A stretch of 25,986 nucleotides of DNA from JAKQHY01 sp034429475 (GCA_034429475.1 DAOUGD010000346.1:1-25986), one strand, 5' to 3'; shown: positions 7,819 through 15,101, numbered from the stretch's first letter. Made by a program: numbers and translations. The notes: generated by a model not told the origin, from the sequence alone.

Positions 7819-9756
7819 ATGCGTTTCAGAAAACTTCGCTGGTGGTATGGTTTGGGGGTTCTCTTGTTCATCGCTGCGTGCAGCGGAGGCTGGCAACCCG
7901 CGACCTCCTCTGTGTCCGCAACCCTGACGCCTGCGCCGTCGTCAGTCGTTCCGTTACAACCTTCCCCTTCGGCGACCGTGGCACTGCTGCCGCCGTCTCC
8001 TACCGGCACACCGCTTCCCCCTGAAGAGACCGCACACTGGCAGCACTTCCCCAGCTACAACGACGTGCAGGCGTTGGCCTTTGCGCCCGATGGCGCGCTG
8101 TGGGCGGCCATCACGGGCGGCGTGGTGCGCTGGGACTTGGCCACCGATTCCCCTACGTTTTACGCCATCGAGGGCGCGCCTTACACCGACGTCGTCCACG
8201 ACATCGCCGTGGCGCCCGATGGCGCGATCTGGGCGGCGACGAGCGGCGGCGTGGCCCGCTTCGATGGCGCGACCTGGCAACTTTACACCCGCGCCGCTGG
8301 CCTGCCCTTCGACATGGCGAGGACGTTGGCCTTTGCGCCGGATGGCGTGCTCTGGGCGGGCGGCGATGGCGGGCTGGCTTGGTTCGACGGCGCGGCCTGG
8401 CGCACGGTGACACTTCCCGTTGGATTCTCCGACGCCTTGATTTGGGCCGTGGGCGTCGCGCCGGATGGCATCGTCTGGGCCAGCACGCACAGCGGCGGCG
8501 TCCTGCGCTACGATCCCCGCGCCGGCGACTGGACGACTTACACCGATTTCCCGTATCTGAACGCCCGCGTCCTGGCCGTCGGCTCGGATGGCGCGCCCTG
8601 GGTACACATCGGCTATGACAACGTCTACCGCTTCAACGGTGAGATGTGGGAAATGGCCTACGAGGCAACCGGCGGGCGCTGGGTGTGCGACATGGCCTTT
8701 GCGACAGGCCGCCCGACGCCCTACATCGCCACCTGCGAGGGCTACCATACCTACGGAACGGGATTGGCCTATTCTGATGGGGGGCAGTGGAATTACATCA
8801 CGGTGGATGATGGCCTGCTACAGAATATCATCTCGGCGGTGGCCGTCGCGCCGGACGGCACACTCGCGGTGGGCACGGATCGGGGAATCAGCCTCGGCCA
8901 GGGGCAGAGCTGGCGTGCGCTGCGCCACGGCCCGGCGCTGCGGGAGGTCACGGCGGTGGCGGTCACGGCGGATGGCGCGGCCTGGTTCGGCTTCGGAACG
9001 GACGCCTCGCGCCCGCCGGGCGGCGGCGTCACCCGGTTTGACGGGCAGACGTGGCAATATTTCGACGCGCCATCTCCAATTGCGGATGCCAACGTTCGCT
9101 TGATGACTATTTCTCCATCCGGCGAATTGTGGGCAGTGAGTGGCTGTAGCATATCGCGTTTCATTGAGGGGGCGTGGCAGCCCTTTGTGACTTGCGACGA
9201 TGGTATCCTCGGCAGTATTCGTTCTGTTGCTTTTGCTCCCACTGGCGATGTGTGGATCGCCAGTGACTTCAGTGCGTATCATTATGTTGGCGACGCTATG
9301 ACGCGCTATGATGGACAGCTTCCGACGGCGCTGGCGGTCACGAAGGCCAGCGAAGTGTGGCTGGCGCACTCCACGTTGGCCGGGGGCGGGTTGAGCACGT
9401 TTGACGGGACGGATTGGATCACGCAGACGACCACGCCGCTGACAATGGTGTATCGCCTGCTGGCAACGCCGGACGGCGCGCTGTGGGCCGCCGGCATCAA
9501 CGGCGTCTTCCGCTTTGACGGCGCGCAGTGGGCTTCCTACGAAGGCTTGCCGGATGGCGAAGGCGTCACGGCATTGGTCGCCGCGCCGGATGGGGTGCTG
9601 TGGGCGGCGACATCCAACAGCCTCTTCTTCTTGGATGTTGCGCGCTGGCAAAAGGTGTCGCTGCTCTTTGAAGCGACGGTGTACACTCTGTCCTGCGCGC
9701 CGGATGGAGAGGTGTGGCTGGGGACGAGCAAGGGGGCGCTGCGGTATCGCCCTTGA
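7819..9756 (+). CDS. Beta-propeller lipoprotein (two-component regulator propeller repeats)
   Basis: The 645-residue product has a lipoprotein signal peptide (lipobox FIAAC near residue 20), a Thr/Pro/Ser-rich linker to about residue 75, and then roughly a dozen repeats of about 40 residues with the pattern APDGxLWAxTxxGVxRFDGxxW. This is the Reg_prop pattern found in sensor regions of hybrid two-component kinases, but here it stands alone without a kinase, so it is an extracytoplasmic propeller tethered to the membrane. The start chosen is ATG 7819, five bases after GGGAGG; the in-frame GTG at 7813 overlaps that ribosome binding site. The ligand or partner is unknown. A segment near 9080-9310 has visibly lower GC at third positions than the rest. 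Confidence 0.88.
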   Translation: MRFRKLRWWYGLGVLLFIAACSGGWQPATSSVSATLTPAPSSVVPLQPSPSATVALLPPSPTGTPLPPEETAHWQHFPSYNDVQALAFAPDGALWAAITGGVVRWDLATDSPTFYAIEGAPYTDVVHDIAVAPDGAIWAATSGGVARFDGATWQLYTRAAGLPFDMARTLAFAPDGVLWAGGDGGLAWFDGAAWRTVTLPVGFSDALIWAVGVAPDGIVWASTHSGGVLRYDPRAGDWTTYTDFPYLNARVLAVGSDGAPWVHIGYDNVYRFNGEMWEMAYEATGGRWVCDMAFATGRPTPYIATCEGYHTYGTGLAYSDGGQWNYITVDDGLLQNIISAVAVAPDGTLAVGTDRGISLGQGQSWRALRHGPALREVTAVAVTADGAAWFGFGTDASRPPGGGVTRFDGQTWQYFDAPSPIADANVRLMTISPSGELWAVSGCSISRFIEGAWQPFVTCDDGILGSIRSVAFAPTGDVWIASDFSAYHYVGDAMTRYDGQLPTALAVTKASEVWLAHSTLAGGGLSTFDGTDWITQTTTPLTMVYRLLATPDGALWAAGINGVFRFDGAQWASYEGLPDGEGVTALVAAPDGVLWAATSNSLFFLDVARWQKVSLLFEATVYTLSCAPDGEVWLGTSKGALRYRP

Positions 9757-9856
9757 TTTGGGTACAAGAATGAACGCGGCTGAAACGGATTTGCTAAAGA
9801 GAAATCCATCCATGATCCTGTAGGTTTTCACAGTAGCCAACGCCGCCGGACGCCGT

Positions 9857-9862
9857 TATACT
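9857..9862 (+). promoter_or_regulatory. Possible -10 box for the small membrane protein gene
   Basis: TATACT at 9857-9862 lies 46 bases before the start codon at 9909. No good -35 sits 16-18 bases upstream. A small palindrome (TAACG GG CGTTA, about 9878-9889) lies between it and the gene and could bind a regulator. Confidence 0.4.
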
Positions 9863-9908
9863 CAATTTATCACGCATAACGGGCGTTAATTTCGCAAGGA
9901 GGGTTCCT

Positions 9909-10328
9909 ATGCAACAAAGTGTCTCGACACAAGCGGCATCTGGTGGTGCGCGGCCTCGGCCGTGGTTCAAATGCTTAGTGCATCTGGATATGTTCGTATG
10001 GGGAGGGTTGGCGGCGATTATTCTCGTCAACCGGCTGCTGAATGCACAACTGGCAGTGTATCAGGCTGGTAATTCGGCGGCGGGGTGGGCCATACTGGAT
10101 TTTCTGGATGATATGCTGCCCTACGAAGTCGGATTCTTGATGGGTGGACTGTTTCTGCTGTTAATATCTGTGAGTGCATGGCTTTGGACGACTACTCGGC
10201 GACGGTACGTCCGGTATGGCGTGGTGTTGCTGGTGTTGCTCGTCGTGGGCGTGGTGGGAGGCGCGTGGTTAGGGCGTCAGGCGATGACCGTGGTTATCCC
10301 GCCGATGACGCCTACACCCATACCATAA
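9909..10328 (+). CDS. Small three-TM membrane protein of unknown function
   Basis: The 139-residue product has a short Ala/Gly/Pro-rich N-terminus and three hydrophobic segments at about residues 30-45, 75-93 and 101-122, ending in a Pro/Thr tail (PPMTPTPIP). I recognise no family. The start is ATG 9909 behind a strong AAGGAGGG site. It sits alone between the propeller lipoprotein and a bidirectional terminator. Nothing in the sequence shows an active site or a cofactor motif. Confidence 0.7.
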   Translation: MQQSVSTQAASGGARPRPWFKCLVHLDMFVWGGLAAIILVNRLLNAQLAVYQAGNSAAGWAILDFLDDMLPYEVGFLMGGLFLLLISVSAWLWTTTRRRYVRYGVVLLVLLVVGVVGGAWLGRQAMTVVIPPMTPTPIP

Positions 10329-10354
10329 GGAATTTATCCGAGCGGTTTCACACG

Positions 10355-10391
10355 AAAAGCCCCTGAAGGTTCATAACCTTCAGGGGCTTTT
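10355..10391. terminator. Bidirectional terminator between convergent genes
   Basis: AAAAGCCCCTGAAGGTT (10355-10371) and its exact reverse complement (10375-10391) form a 17-pair stem with a 3-base loop, with A and T tails at either end. It serves the small membrane protein gene on the plus strand and the GyrI-like gene on the minus strand. Confidence 0.93.
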
Positions 10392-10403
10392 GTCGAGGCT
10401 TGA

Positions 10404-10874
10404 CTATTCGGCAATGGGCAGATAGAGGTCGAGGTCAAAGTCGTGCTCCGGCTCGCCGACGCGGACGTGCTTCTCCATCCACTGATGGCTGGCCGCCTTG
10501 TAGGGGCTGCTTTCACGCCAGGCGACGAGCTTCTGCCAGGTCGCGGGGATGTCGTTGCCGGGATCGTGGACGATACACTGCGCGACGGCATACAATCCGC
10601 CGGGGAAGTTCACGATTTCCACGGTTTCACCGGCGGTTTCTTCCGGCGTCACCGTGATCCAGAACTCGTAGCCGTAGTTCGGGCTGCCGGGCGCGGGGTT
10701 CGGATTGTTGAAACCGAAGATGCGGTGGGCTTCGGTGAAATCCATGAGGCCACGCGGCTTCGCCCAGTCCTCCAACTTCTGCCAGGCGATCCCTTCTGGC
10801 CCTTCCCCGAATCCGTGAAAGCGCGCGGCGCGCAGCGGTTCCAGTTGCACAATGCGAATCTCATTCTCGTTCAT
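10404..10874 (-). CDS. GyrI-like small-molecule-binding domain protein
   Basis: The 156-residue product starts MNENEIRIVQLEPLRAARFHGFGEGPEGIAW and later has YGYEFWITVTPEE and GGLYAVAQCIVHDPGNDIPATWQKLVAWRESS, a layout typical of GyrI-like (SOUL/AraC effector-binding) domains that bind hydrophobic or cationic small molecules. It has no DNA-binding domain. The start at 10874 is chosen because AAGGAGAC precedes it at good distance; the frame stays open upstream to 11030, but that part contains the operator and repeat and no ribosome binding site. It is divergent from a WYL regulator with a shared symmetric operator, so that regulator probably controls it. Confidence 0.8.
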   Translation of the reverse strand: MNENEIRIVQLEPLRAARFHGFGEGPEGIAWQKLEDWAKPRGLMDFTEAHRIFGFNNPNPAPGSPNYGYEFWITVTPEETAGETVEIVNFPGGLYAVAQCIVHDPGNDIPATWQKLVAWRESSPYKAASHQWMEKHVRVGEPEHDFDLDLYLPIAE

Positions 10875-10937
10875 CGTTGTCTCCTTGAAAGTCATCAATT
10901 TGTTTTCATCGCGGTTTCTTCCTGCGATCTGCTCATA

Positions 10938-10988
10938 GGATACACCCCTATCCCTGACATCTCCTGTCAGGGTTTCTGCGGTATAATT
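10938..10988. promoter_or_regulatory. Symmetric divergent promoter with central operator
   Basis: CCCTGACA (10953-10960) and TGTCAGGG (10966-10973) form a perfect inverted repeat with a 5-base centre. A -10 box lies exactly 9 bases outside each arm: TATAAT at 10983-10988 on the plus strand and TATCCT on the minus strand (10943-10938). With 17-base spacing the -35 position of both promoters falls in the centre of the repeat, where there is no -35 consensus. This suggests that the neighbouring WYL regulator binds here and activates or switches both directions. Confidence 0.7.
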
Positions 10989-11025
10989 TCTGATGAATGA
11001 AGTTATCCCTTGCCGTCCCTGTCCC

Positions 11026-11098
11026 GTCACCCTGAGCGAAGCGAAGGGTCTCTCTGTGTGGCGGAGGGATTCTTCGCAAAAAACGCTCAGAATGACGT
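11026..11098 (+). repeat. Dispersed hairpin repeat, copy B
   Basis: Same element as at 7698-7771 (inverted) and 21457-21539. It begins CGTCACCCTGAGCGAAG and ends CGCTCAGAATGACG. It lies in the leader of the WYL regulator transcript. A further fragment with GAGCGTTCGGAATGACG follows near 11107-11123. Confidence 0.87.
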
Positions 11099-11183
11099 GA
11101 TAGCCGAGCGTTCGGAATGACGTGGATGGCCGAGGGTTCTGATCCTATCATTCCGTAAATCCTGCTATCTTCTGAGGTATAAA

Positions 11184-12155
11184 ATGCGCGCCGACCGTCT
11201 TTTATCCCTGATGATGTTATTGCAGACGCGCGGCAAGATGTCCGCCCGCGCACTGGCGGAGGAGTTGGACGTGACCGAGCGCACGATCTACCGCGACATG
11301 GAGGCGTTAGAAAGGGCCGGCGTCCCCATTTACACCGAGCCGGGCCGTGACGGCGGTTACGGGTTGGTGGATCGCTACCGCACCAGCCTCACCGGGCTGT
11401 CGGAGGGCGAGGTGCGGGCGCTGTTCATGCTCAGCGTCCCCGCGCCGCTGGCCGAATTGGGCGTGACGCAGGAGTTGAAGGCGGCCCTGCTCAAGCTTAC
11501 CGCCGCGCTGCCCGCGTCTCGGCGGGATGACGAGGCCCACGTCCGCGACCGCTTCTACCTGGACGCGGTGGGCTGGGAGCACGACGGCGGCCCGACGCCG
11601 CACCTGCGCGTTATCCATCAGGCCGTGTGGCAGGATCGGCGGCTCGCGCTGAAGTATCGCCCGCTCTTTTCTGCCGAGATTGAGCACACCGTAGACCCTT
11701 ACGGGCTGGTGGTGAAGGCCGGGGAGTGGTATCTGGTCTTCGCGCACAACGACCGCGTCCGCGCCCGGCGGGTGGGGGAGTTGCTGGATGTGCGTCTGAC
11801 CGGCGAGACCTTCACGCGCCCGCCCGATTTCGCGTTGGAGGCGTTCTGGAAAGCCTGGTGCGCCGCGCGCGCCGAACAGCACACGCAGTTCTGCGTGCGC
11901 GCGCGCGTCGCGCCCGGCGCGCGCGACTGGCTGGCGTTCTACCTGGGCAGCCGCAGCCGCGACGCGCTGGCCCACGCCGGCCCGCCGGACGCGGAGGGTT
12001 GGTTTACGCTCGAACTTACCTTCGATTCCCTGGAAGTCGCCCGCGCGCGCCTGTTGCCTTTCGGCGGCGCGGTGGAAGTGCTGGAACCCGACGCTTTGCG
12101 GCTGAGCATGGCCGATTTCGCGGAGCAGACGCTGCGGGTCTACCGGCCGGCGTAA
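11184..12155 (+). CDS. WYL-domain transcriptional regulator (YafY-type)
   Basis: The 323-residue product has an N-terminal DeoR/HTH_11 winged helix (MRADRLLSLMMLLQTRGKMSARALAEELDVTERTIYRDMEALERAGVPI at residues 1-49) and a WYL ligand-sensing domain at about 140-215 with the signature GEWYLVFAHND. The C-terminal region is a WCX-like extension. Proteins of this layout respond to small ligands and often control a divergent gene. The start ATG 11184 has a modest GAGGT ribosome binding site. The inverted repeat at 10953-10973, between it and the GyrI-like gene, is the likely binding site. The leader is about 190 bases and contains repeat copy B. Confidence 0.92.
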   Translation: MRADRLLSLMMLLQTRGKMSARALAEELDVTERTIYRDMEALERAGVPIYTEPGRDGGYGLVDRYRTSLTGLSEGEVRALFMLSVPAPLAELGVTQELKAALLKLTAALPASRRDDEAHVRDRFYLDAVGWEHDGGPTPHLRVIHQAVWQDRRLALKYRPLFSAEIEHTVDPYGLVVKAGEWYLVFAHNDRVRARRVGELLDVRLTGETFTRPPDFALEAFWKAWCAARAEQHTQFCVRARVAPGARDWLAFYLGSRSRDALAHAGPPDAEGWFTLELTFDSLEVARARLLPFGGAVEVLEPDALRLSMADFAEQTLRVYRPA

Positions 12156-12185
12156 TGGGCTGTTTGGGGTGGGCGGCACTTTTTC

Positions 12186-12297
12186 GCACGGCCTACGGCT
12201 GAAACCGCAGGCTGATACCGAAAACCCGTTCAAACGGGTTCGGGAGTGCGTTTTTAACGCACTTTCGGTAGCAGCGGTGCGTTTCAACGCGCCGTGC
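12186..12297. repeat. Multi-hairpin intergenic repeat
   Basis: Outer arms GCACGGC (12186-12192) and GCCGTGC (12291-12297) enclose nested hairpins: TACCGAAA pairs with TTTCGGTA around two stem-loops, AACCCGTT..AACGGGTT (near 12223-12240) and AGTGCGTT..AACGCACT (near 12245-12263). The whole would fold as a branched structure. The pattern looks like a family of mobile intergenic repeats rather than a known RNA gene. Confidence 0.7.
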
Positions 12298-12345
12298 TCT
12301 GGCGAAATGCAAAACTCTGACGCCCACCCGGTTGTTTGGTTTTTC

Positions 12346-12398
12346 TTGCGCGGTGGATTAAGTGGGGTATACTATATGCGTATATTTGCATATAGTAT
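12346..12398 (+). promoter_or_regulatory. Promoter and ArsR-type operator of the arsC unit
   Basis: TATACT at 12368-12373 is a -10 box with TTGCGC 16 bases upstream. Overlapping it is an inverted repeat ATACTATATGC (12369-12379), an 8-base centre, and GCATATAGTAT (12388-12398). The same ATATGC-N8-GCATAT core occurs in front of the arsR and permease genes and nowhere else in the window. A repressor bound here would cover the -10 box and transcription start. Confidence 0.85.
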
Positions 12399-12412
12399 CG
12401 AAGGAGGCGACG

Positions 12413-12874
12413 GTGACACACAAAATGACTATCCTGTTCCTCTGCACAGGTAATTCGTGCCGTAGTCAGATGGCCGAGGGCTGGGCGCGGCATTTGAAGG
12501 GCGATGTGCTGGACGTGTATTCCGCCGGCATCGAAACGCACGGCCTGAATCCCCACGCGGTCAAGGTGATGGCCGAAGCGGGCGTGGATATTTCCCACCA
12601 CCGCAGCAAGCTCGCCAGCGAGCTGTTGTCCATCCCCTTCGATTACGTCATCACCGTGTGCGGGCACGCGCAAGAGCACTGCCCGGTCTTTCCGGGCCGC
12701 GCCGTAGTGGTGCATCGCGGCTTTGACGATCCGCCCAAGCTGGCGGCCAATGCCAAAACTGAGGAAGAGGCGCTGTCCCACTACCGCCGCGTGCGGGATG
12801 AGATTCGGGCTTACGTCGAAACGCTGCCGGAAGCGTTGACGCAGCACAATCCGTTAAGTTTTATCGTCAAGTAG
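12413..12874 (+). CDS. arsC: Thioredoxin-coupled arsenate reductase (low-molecular-weight PTPase fold)
   Basis: The 153-residue product has the phosphatase P-loop CTGNSCRS at residues 11-18, the redox cysteines C83 and C90 (VITVCGHAQEHC) and a catalytic DDPP motif. The C11/C83/C90 arrangement matches C10/C82/C89 of the thioredoxin-coupled ArsC of plasmid pI258, which separates it from plain tyrosine phosphatases. It reduces arsenate to arsenite in the cytoplasm through a cysteine relay regenerated by thioredoxin. The start is GTG 12413, five bases after AGGAGG; ATG 12425 is a poorer alternative. It follows a promoter with an ArsR-type operator and begins an operon of redox proteins. The stop codon lies in the arm of a repeat. 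Confidence 0.93.
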   Translation: MTHKMTILFLCTGNSCRSQMAEGWARHLKGDVLDVYSAGIETHGLNPHAVKVMAEAGVDISHHRSKLASELLSIPFDYVITVCGHAQEHCPVFPGRAVVVHRGFDDPPKLAANAKTEEEALSHYRRVRDEIRAYVETLPEALTQHNPLSFIVK

Positions 12875-12920
12875 TCGGATAGTCGTACAGTCGCGGGGCA
12901 AATTTCGATTTTCCGACTAC
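12871..12920. repeat. Inverted repeat starting at the arsC stop codon
   Basis: GTAGTCGGA (12871-12879) contains the arsC stop codon (TAG, 12872-12874) and is matched by TCCGACTAC at 12912-12920. Between them are degenerate copies of an AGTCG-containing heptamer. It resembles the two other heptamer repeats that start at stop codons (5494 and 6340). Confidence 0.65.
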
Positions 12921-12960
12921 GCGCTGTGTGTACTGCAAGCTTACAACCAGGAGCAGAAGT

Positions 12961-13170
12961 ATGAAACCTTTTATCATCAAATGCAAATGTCCGGCGCAAA
13001 AAGATATCTGCAAAGCAATGCCGGCCTGTCCACATGGCGCGATTGGTTATGTTGAAGACGCACAAGAGCCATTGGGGGGCAGGATGGTCTTTGATTATGC
13101 GTTATGCGATGGGTGTGGTTTGTGTGTGGCCGAGTGTTGCGGCGCGGCCATCGAGTTGCGCACCGACTAG
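12961..13170 (+). CDS. Small 4Fe-4S ferredoxin-like protein
   Basis: The 69-residue product begins MKPFIIKCKCPAQKDIC and contains two cysteine groups: C-x-C with further Cys at DIC and PACP in the N-terminal half, and CDGCGLCVAECC in the C-terminal half. The second is a canonical CxxCxxCxxxC cluster-binding motif; the first is an unusual spacing, so it may hold a second cluster or a different metal site. It would act as a cytoplasmic electron carrier. The start ATG 12961 follows AGGAGC; a longer frame from 12928 has no ribosome binding site. It is the second gene of the arsC unit, in front of a second Fe-S protein. The electron partner is unknown. Confidence 0.85.
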   Translation: MKPFIIKCKCPAQKDICKAMPACPHGAIGYVEDAQEPLGGRMVFDYALCDGCGLCVAECCGAAIELRTD

Positions 13171-13220
13171 CTGCCAACAACGGCTTGATATTTAGGGTGT
13201 GCTGATGGAGAAACATTGAC

Positions 13221-13730
13221 ATGAGCGGCTATCGCCAAATTTTTGTGGATGGCAGCCCTGTTGGGTTGCGCGGGCTGGAGGAAGTGTTTGACGGCTTGCG
13301 CGCGGCGGGGCGCAAACCGGGCGATGCTGGTTTAGGGGCCGAGATTGTCGCGCAGGTGCGCCGTGAGAACTACATCCCCCCGATGGCGCGCGAGCTATTC
13401 GCGGCGGCCTTCGAGCGCGAGTACGCGGCCTACCTCGCGCAAATGGAAAGCGGCGGCCCGGCGCGCTCGCGCGGCTACGGGACGTGGCGCGGCTATCCCC
13501 GCGAGGCCATCCCCTGGTTCCCTACCGTCAACGAAGATGCGTGCAACGGCTGCGGCGTCTGCCTCAAGCTGTGCAGCACGCACTGCCTGGTTGCCGCCGA
13601 AGCAGGCAAAGCCCGCGTGGCCGATCCGTTCGCGTGCGTGGTGGGCTGTAGCTCGTGCGCCAATGTCTGCAAGCCCAAAGCCATCACCTTCCCGCCGCGT
13701 TCCATGTTGGAGACGTATAAGCCGCAGTAG
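13221..13730 (+). CDS. Two-cluster 4Fe-4S ferredoxin with extra N-terminal domain
   Basis: The 169-residue product has an N-terminal region of about 100 residues (RQIFVDGSPVGLRGLEEVF, later NYIPPMARELFAAAF) that I cannot assign, followed by a ferredoxin domain. Cluster one ligands are C108, C111, C114 and C118; cluster two ligands are C139, C143, C146 and C150, followed by KP. The extra spacing in the second motif is common in such proteins. It is cytoplasmic with no signal or membrane segment. The ribosome binding site is weak (GGAG, about 9-10 bases before the ATG), and it lies 50 bases after the small ferredoxin gene. Its position in the arsC unit suggests it supplies electrons to the thioredoxin/CcdA chain or to a reductase; this is inference. 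Confidence 0.85.
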   Translation: MSGYRQIFVDGSPVGLRGLEEVFDGLRAAGRKPGDAGLGAEIVAQVRRENYIPPMARELFAAAFEREYAAYLAQMESGGPARSRGYGTWRGYPREAIPWFPTVNEDACNGCGVCLKLCSTHCLVAAEAGKARVADPFACVVGCSSCANVCKPKAITFPPRSMLETYKPQ

Positions 13731-13766
13731 CCGCGAAATCCATTTCGCGCGAATCAGAGGAGCCTT

Positions 13767-14384
13767 ATGTCGAAAAAACACAAACGCCGTGTAAAAAGTG
13801 ATAGTCCGCAGACCTCAGTCATCACCCTGTGGCAGATTGTTGTATTGGTAGGCGTCGTCGCGCTGATCGGCGGCGTGCTCTGGCTGAAGAACCGGCCGGC
13901 CGCTTCGGAGGTGGCCGCGGAGACCCCGCTGCCCTTGAGCCCCCCCACGCCCGCACCACCAGCCGCGACGTTGCTCCTGGCGACAACCATGCCGCCGGCC
14001 ACGCCCGCGAGCAGCGCCGTTCTGACAGAAACCGCCGGCCTCGCGCCGCGTGCCGGCGAATCGCCGGAAGCGCACCTCGACCGGCTGCTGGCAGCGGGTC
14101 AGCCGATCTTCGCCTTTTTCCATTCCAACACCTGCTACCAATGCACTGAGATGGCGAAAATTGTGGCGCAAGTCCACCCGGACTTTGCGGAGGAGGTGGC
14201 GCTGGTGGACGTGAACGTCTACGACGATGCCAACCAAGCCCTGCTGCAACGCGCGGGGATTCGCGTCATTCCCACACTCATCTTCATTGACCGCACTGGG
14301 CAAGGAGACGGGACGACCGGCGTGATGCCGGCTGAACAGTTGCAAGCGCGACTCGCAGCGTTGGCTGCCGGAGAGACGCCGTGA
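13767..14384 (+). CDS. Membrane-anchored thioredoxin-like protein
   Basis: The 205-residue product has a basic N-terminus, one membrane segment at about residues 19-41, a Pro/Thr/Ala-rich linker to about 95, and a thioredoxin domain with active site C123-Y-Q-C126 and the conserved cis-proline segment RVIPTLIFID. The basic N-terminus puts the thioredoxin domain outside the membrane. It should exchange disulfides with the CcdA-like protein encoded next, whose start codon overlaps its stop codon (GTGA). The start ATG 13767 follows AGAGGAG. It could reduce envelope thiols or carry electrons to an extracytoplasmic step. Confidence 0.9.
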   Translation: MSKKHKRRVKSDSPQTSVITLWQIVVLVGVVALIGGVLWLKNRPAASEVAAETPLPLSPPTPAPPAATLLLATTMPPATPASSAVLTETAGLAPRAGESPEAHLDRLLAAGQPIFAFFHSNTCYQCTEMAKIVAQVHPDFAEEVALVDVNVYDDANQALLQRAGIRVIPTLIFIDRTGQGDGTTGVMPAEQLQARLAALAAGETP

Positions 14385-15061
14385 CCTTCGATCCGGCCGT
14401 CCTGCAAACCGCTTCGTTGTGGGCTTTTCTGCTCACGTTCTTGGGCGGGATTGTGACCAGCATCGGGCCGTGCAACGTGGCGATGATTCCGCTGGTCATC
14501 GGCTACGTGGGCGGCGGAAAGGCGCACCTCACACGCGGGCGGGCCTTCGTCCTCTCACTGACCTTTGCGGTCGGGCTGGCGCTGACGTTTATGGGATTGG
14601 GGCTGGTCGCCTCGCTGGTGGGCGGGCTGTTCGGCGGCGCGACGCGCGTGTGGTATTACGTCGTTGCGGTAGTCTGCCTGCTGATTGGGGTGCAAATCCT
14701 GGCCGGGTTTGAACTGCCGGAGATTCCGGGCGTGGGCCGGCTGCGCGAGCGCATCAAGCTGCGCGGCATTCCCGGCGCATTGCTTCTGGGACTGGTCTCC
14801 GGGCTGGTGGCCTCGCAGTGCGCCACCCCGGTACTGGCGGCCATCCTCACCTACGTGATGGCGCAGCAAGGAGCCGTGGTCTATGGCGCGGCGCTGCTGT
14901 TTGTGTATGCCCTGGGGCGCGGCGTGCCCATCGTGTTGGCCGGGACGTTCACCGGTGTCCTGCAACGTTTGGATGCGCTGGCGCGTTGGACGCCGCTCCT
15001 GGAAAAAATTAGCGGTGTGATTGTGCTGGGCGTCGGGCTGTATTTTTTGTGGATAGCGTAG
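14381..15061 (+). CDS. CcdA/DsbD-type transmembrane electron carrier
   Basis: The 226-residue product is a six-TM CcdA-family protein, close to the family's normal length. The two membrane cysteines that carry electrons are C31 (SIGPCNVAMIP) and C147 (ASQCATPVLAAIL), each in the expected Cys-x-Pro or Cys-x-x-Pro context. The family passes reducing equivalents from cytoplasmic thioredoxin across the membrane to an outer thioredoxin-like partner. That partner is probably the preceding gene product, since GTG 14381 overlaps the previous stop codon by four bases. No cytochrome c maturation genes are in the window, so a role in the thiol-redox locus is favoured over cytochrome c biogenesis. Confidence 0.93.
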   Translation: MTFDPAVLQTASLWAFLLTFLGGIVTSIGPCNVAMIPLVIGYVGGGKAHLTRGRAFVLSLTFAVGLALTFMGLGLVASLVGGLFGGATRVWYYVVAVVCLLIGVQILAGFELPEIPGVGRLRERIKLRGIPGALLLGLVSGLVASQCATPVLAAILTYVMAQQGAVVYGAALLFVYALGRGVPIVLAGTFTGVLQRLDALARWTPLLEKISGVIVLGVGLYFLWIA

Positions 15062-15101
15062 GTTGCGGCGCCGCTATCTCTCGAAATTTAGAGGAAGAAT
15101 C

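Noticed and set aside
7954..9840. Long minus-strand open frames opposite the propeller gene
   Set aside because: They arise from the repeated high-GC codons of the propeller blades, have no ribosome binding site and show no family motifs.
10875..11030. N-terminal extension of the GyrI-like protein
   Set aside because: The extension covers the operator and part of repeat copy B and lacks a ribosome binding site, whereas the start at 10874 has one at good spacing.
15063..15101. Longer TTG start for the thioredoxin-CcdA fusion
   Set aside because: It would place 13 basic residues before the signal peptide and has no ribosome binding site; TTG 15102 follows GAGGAAG.
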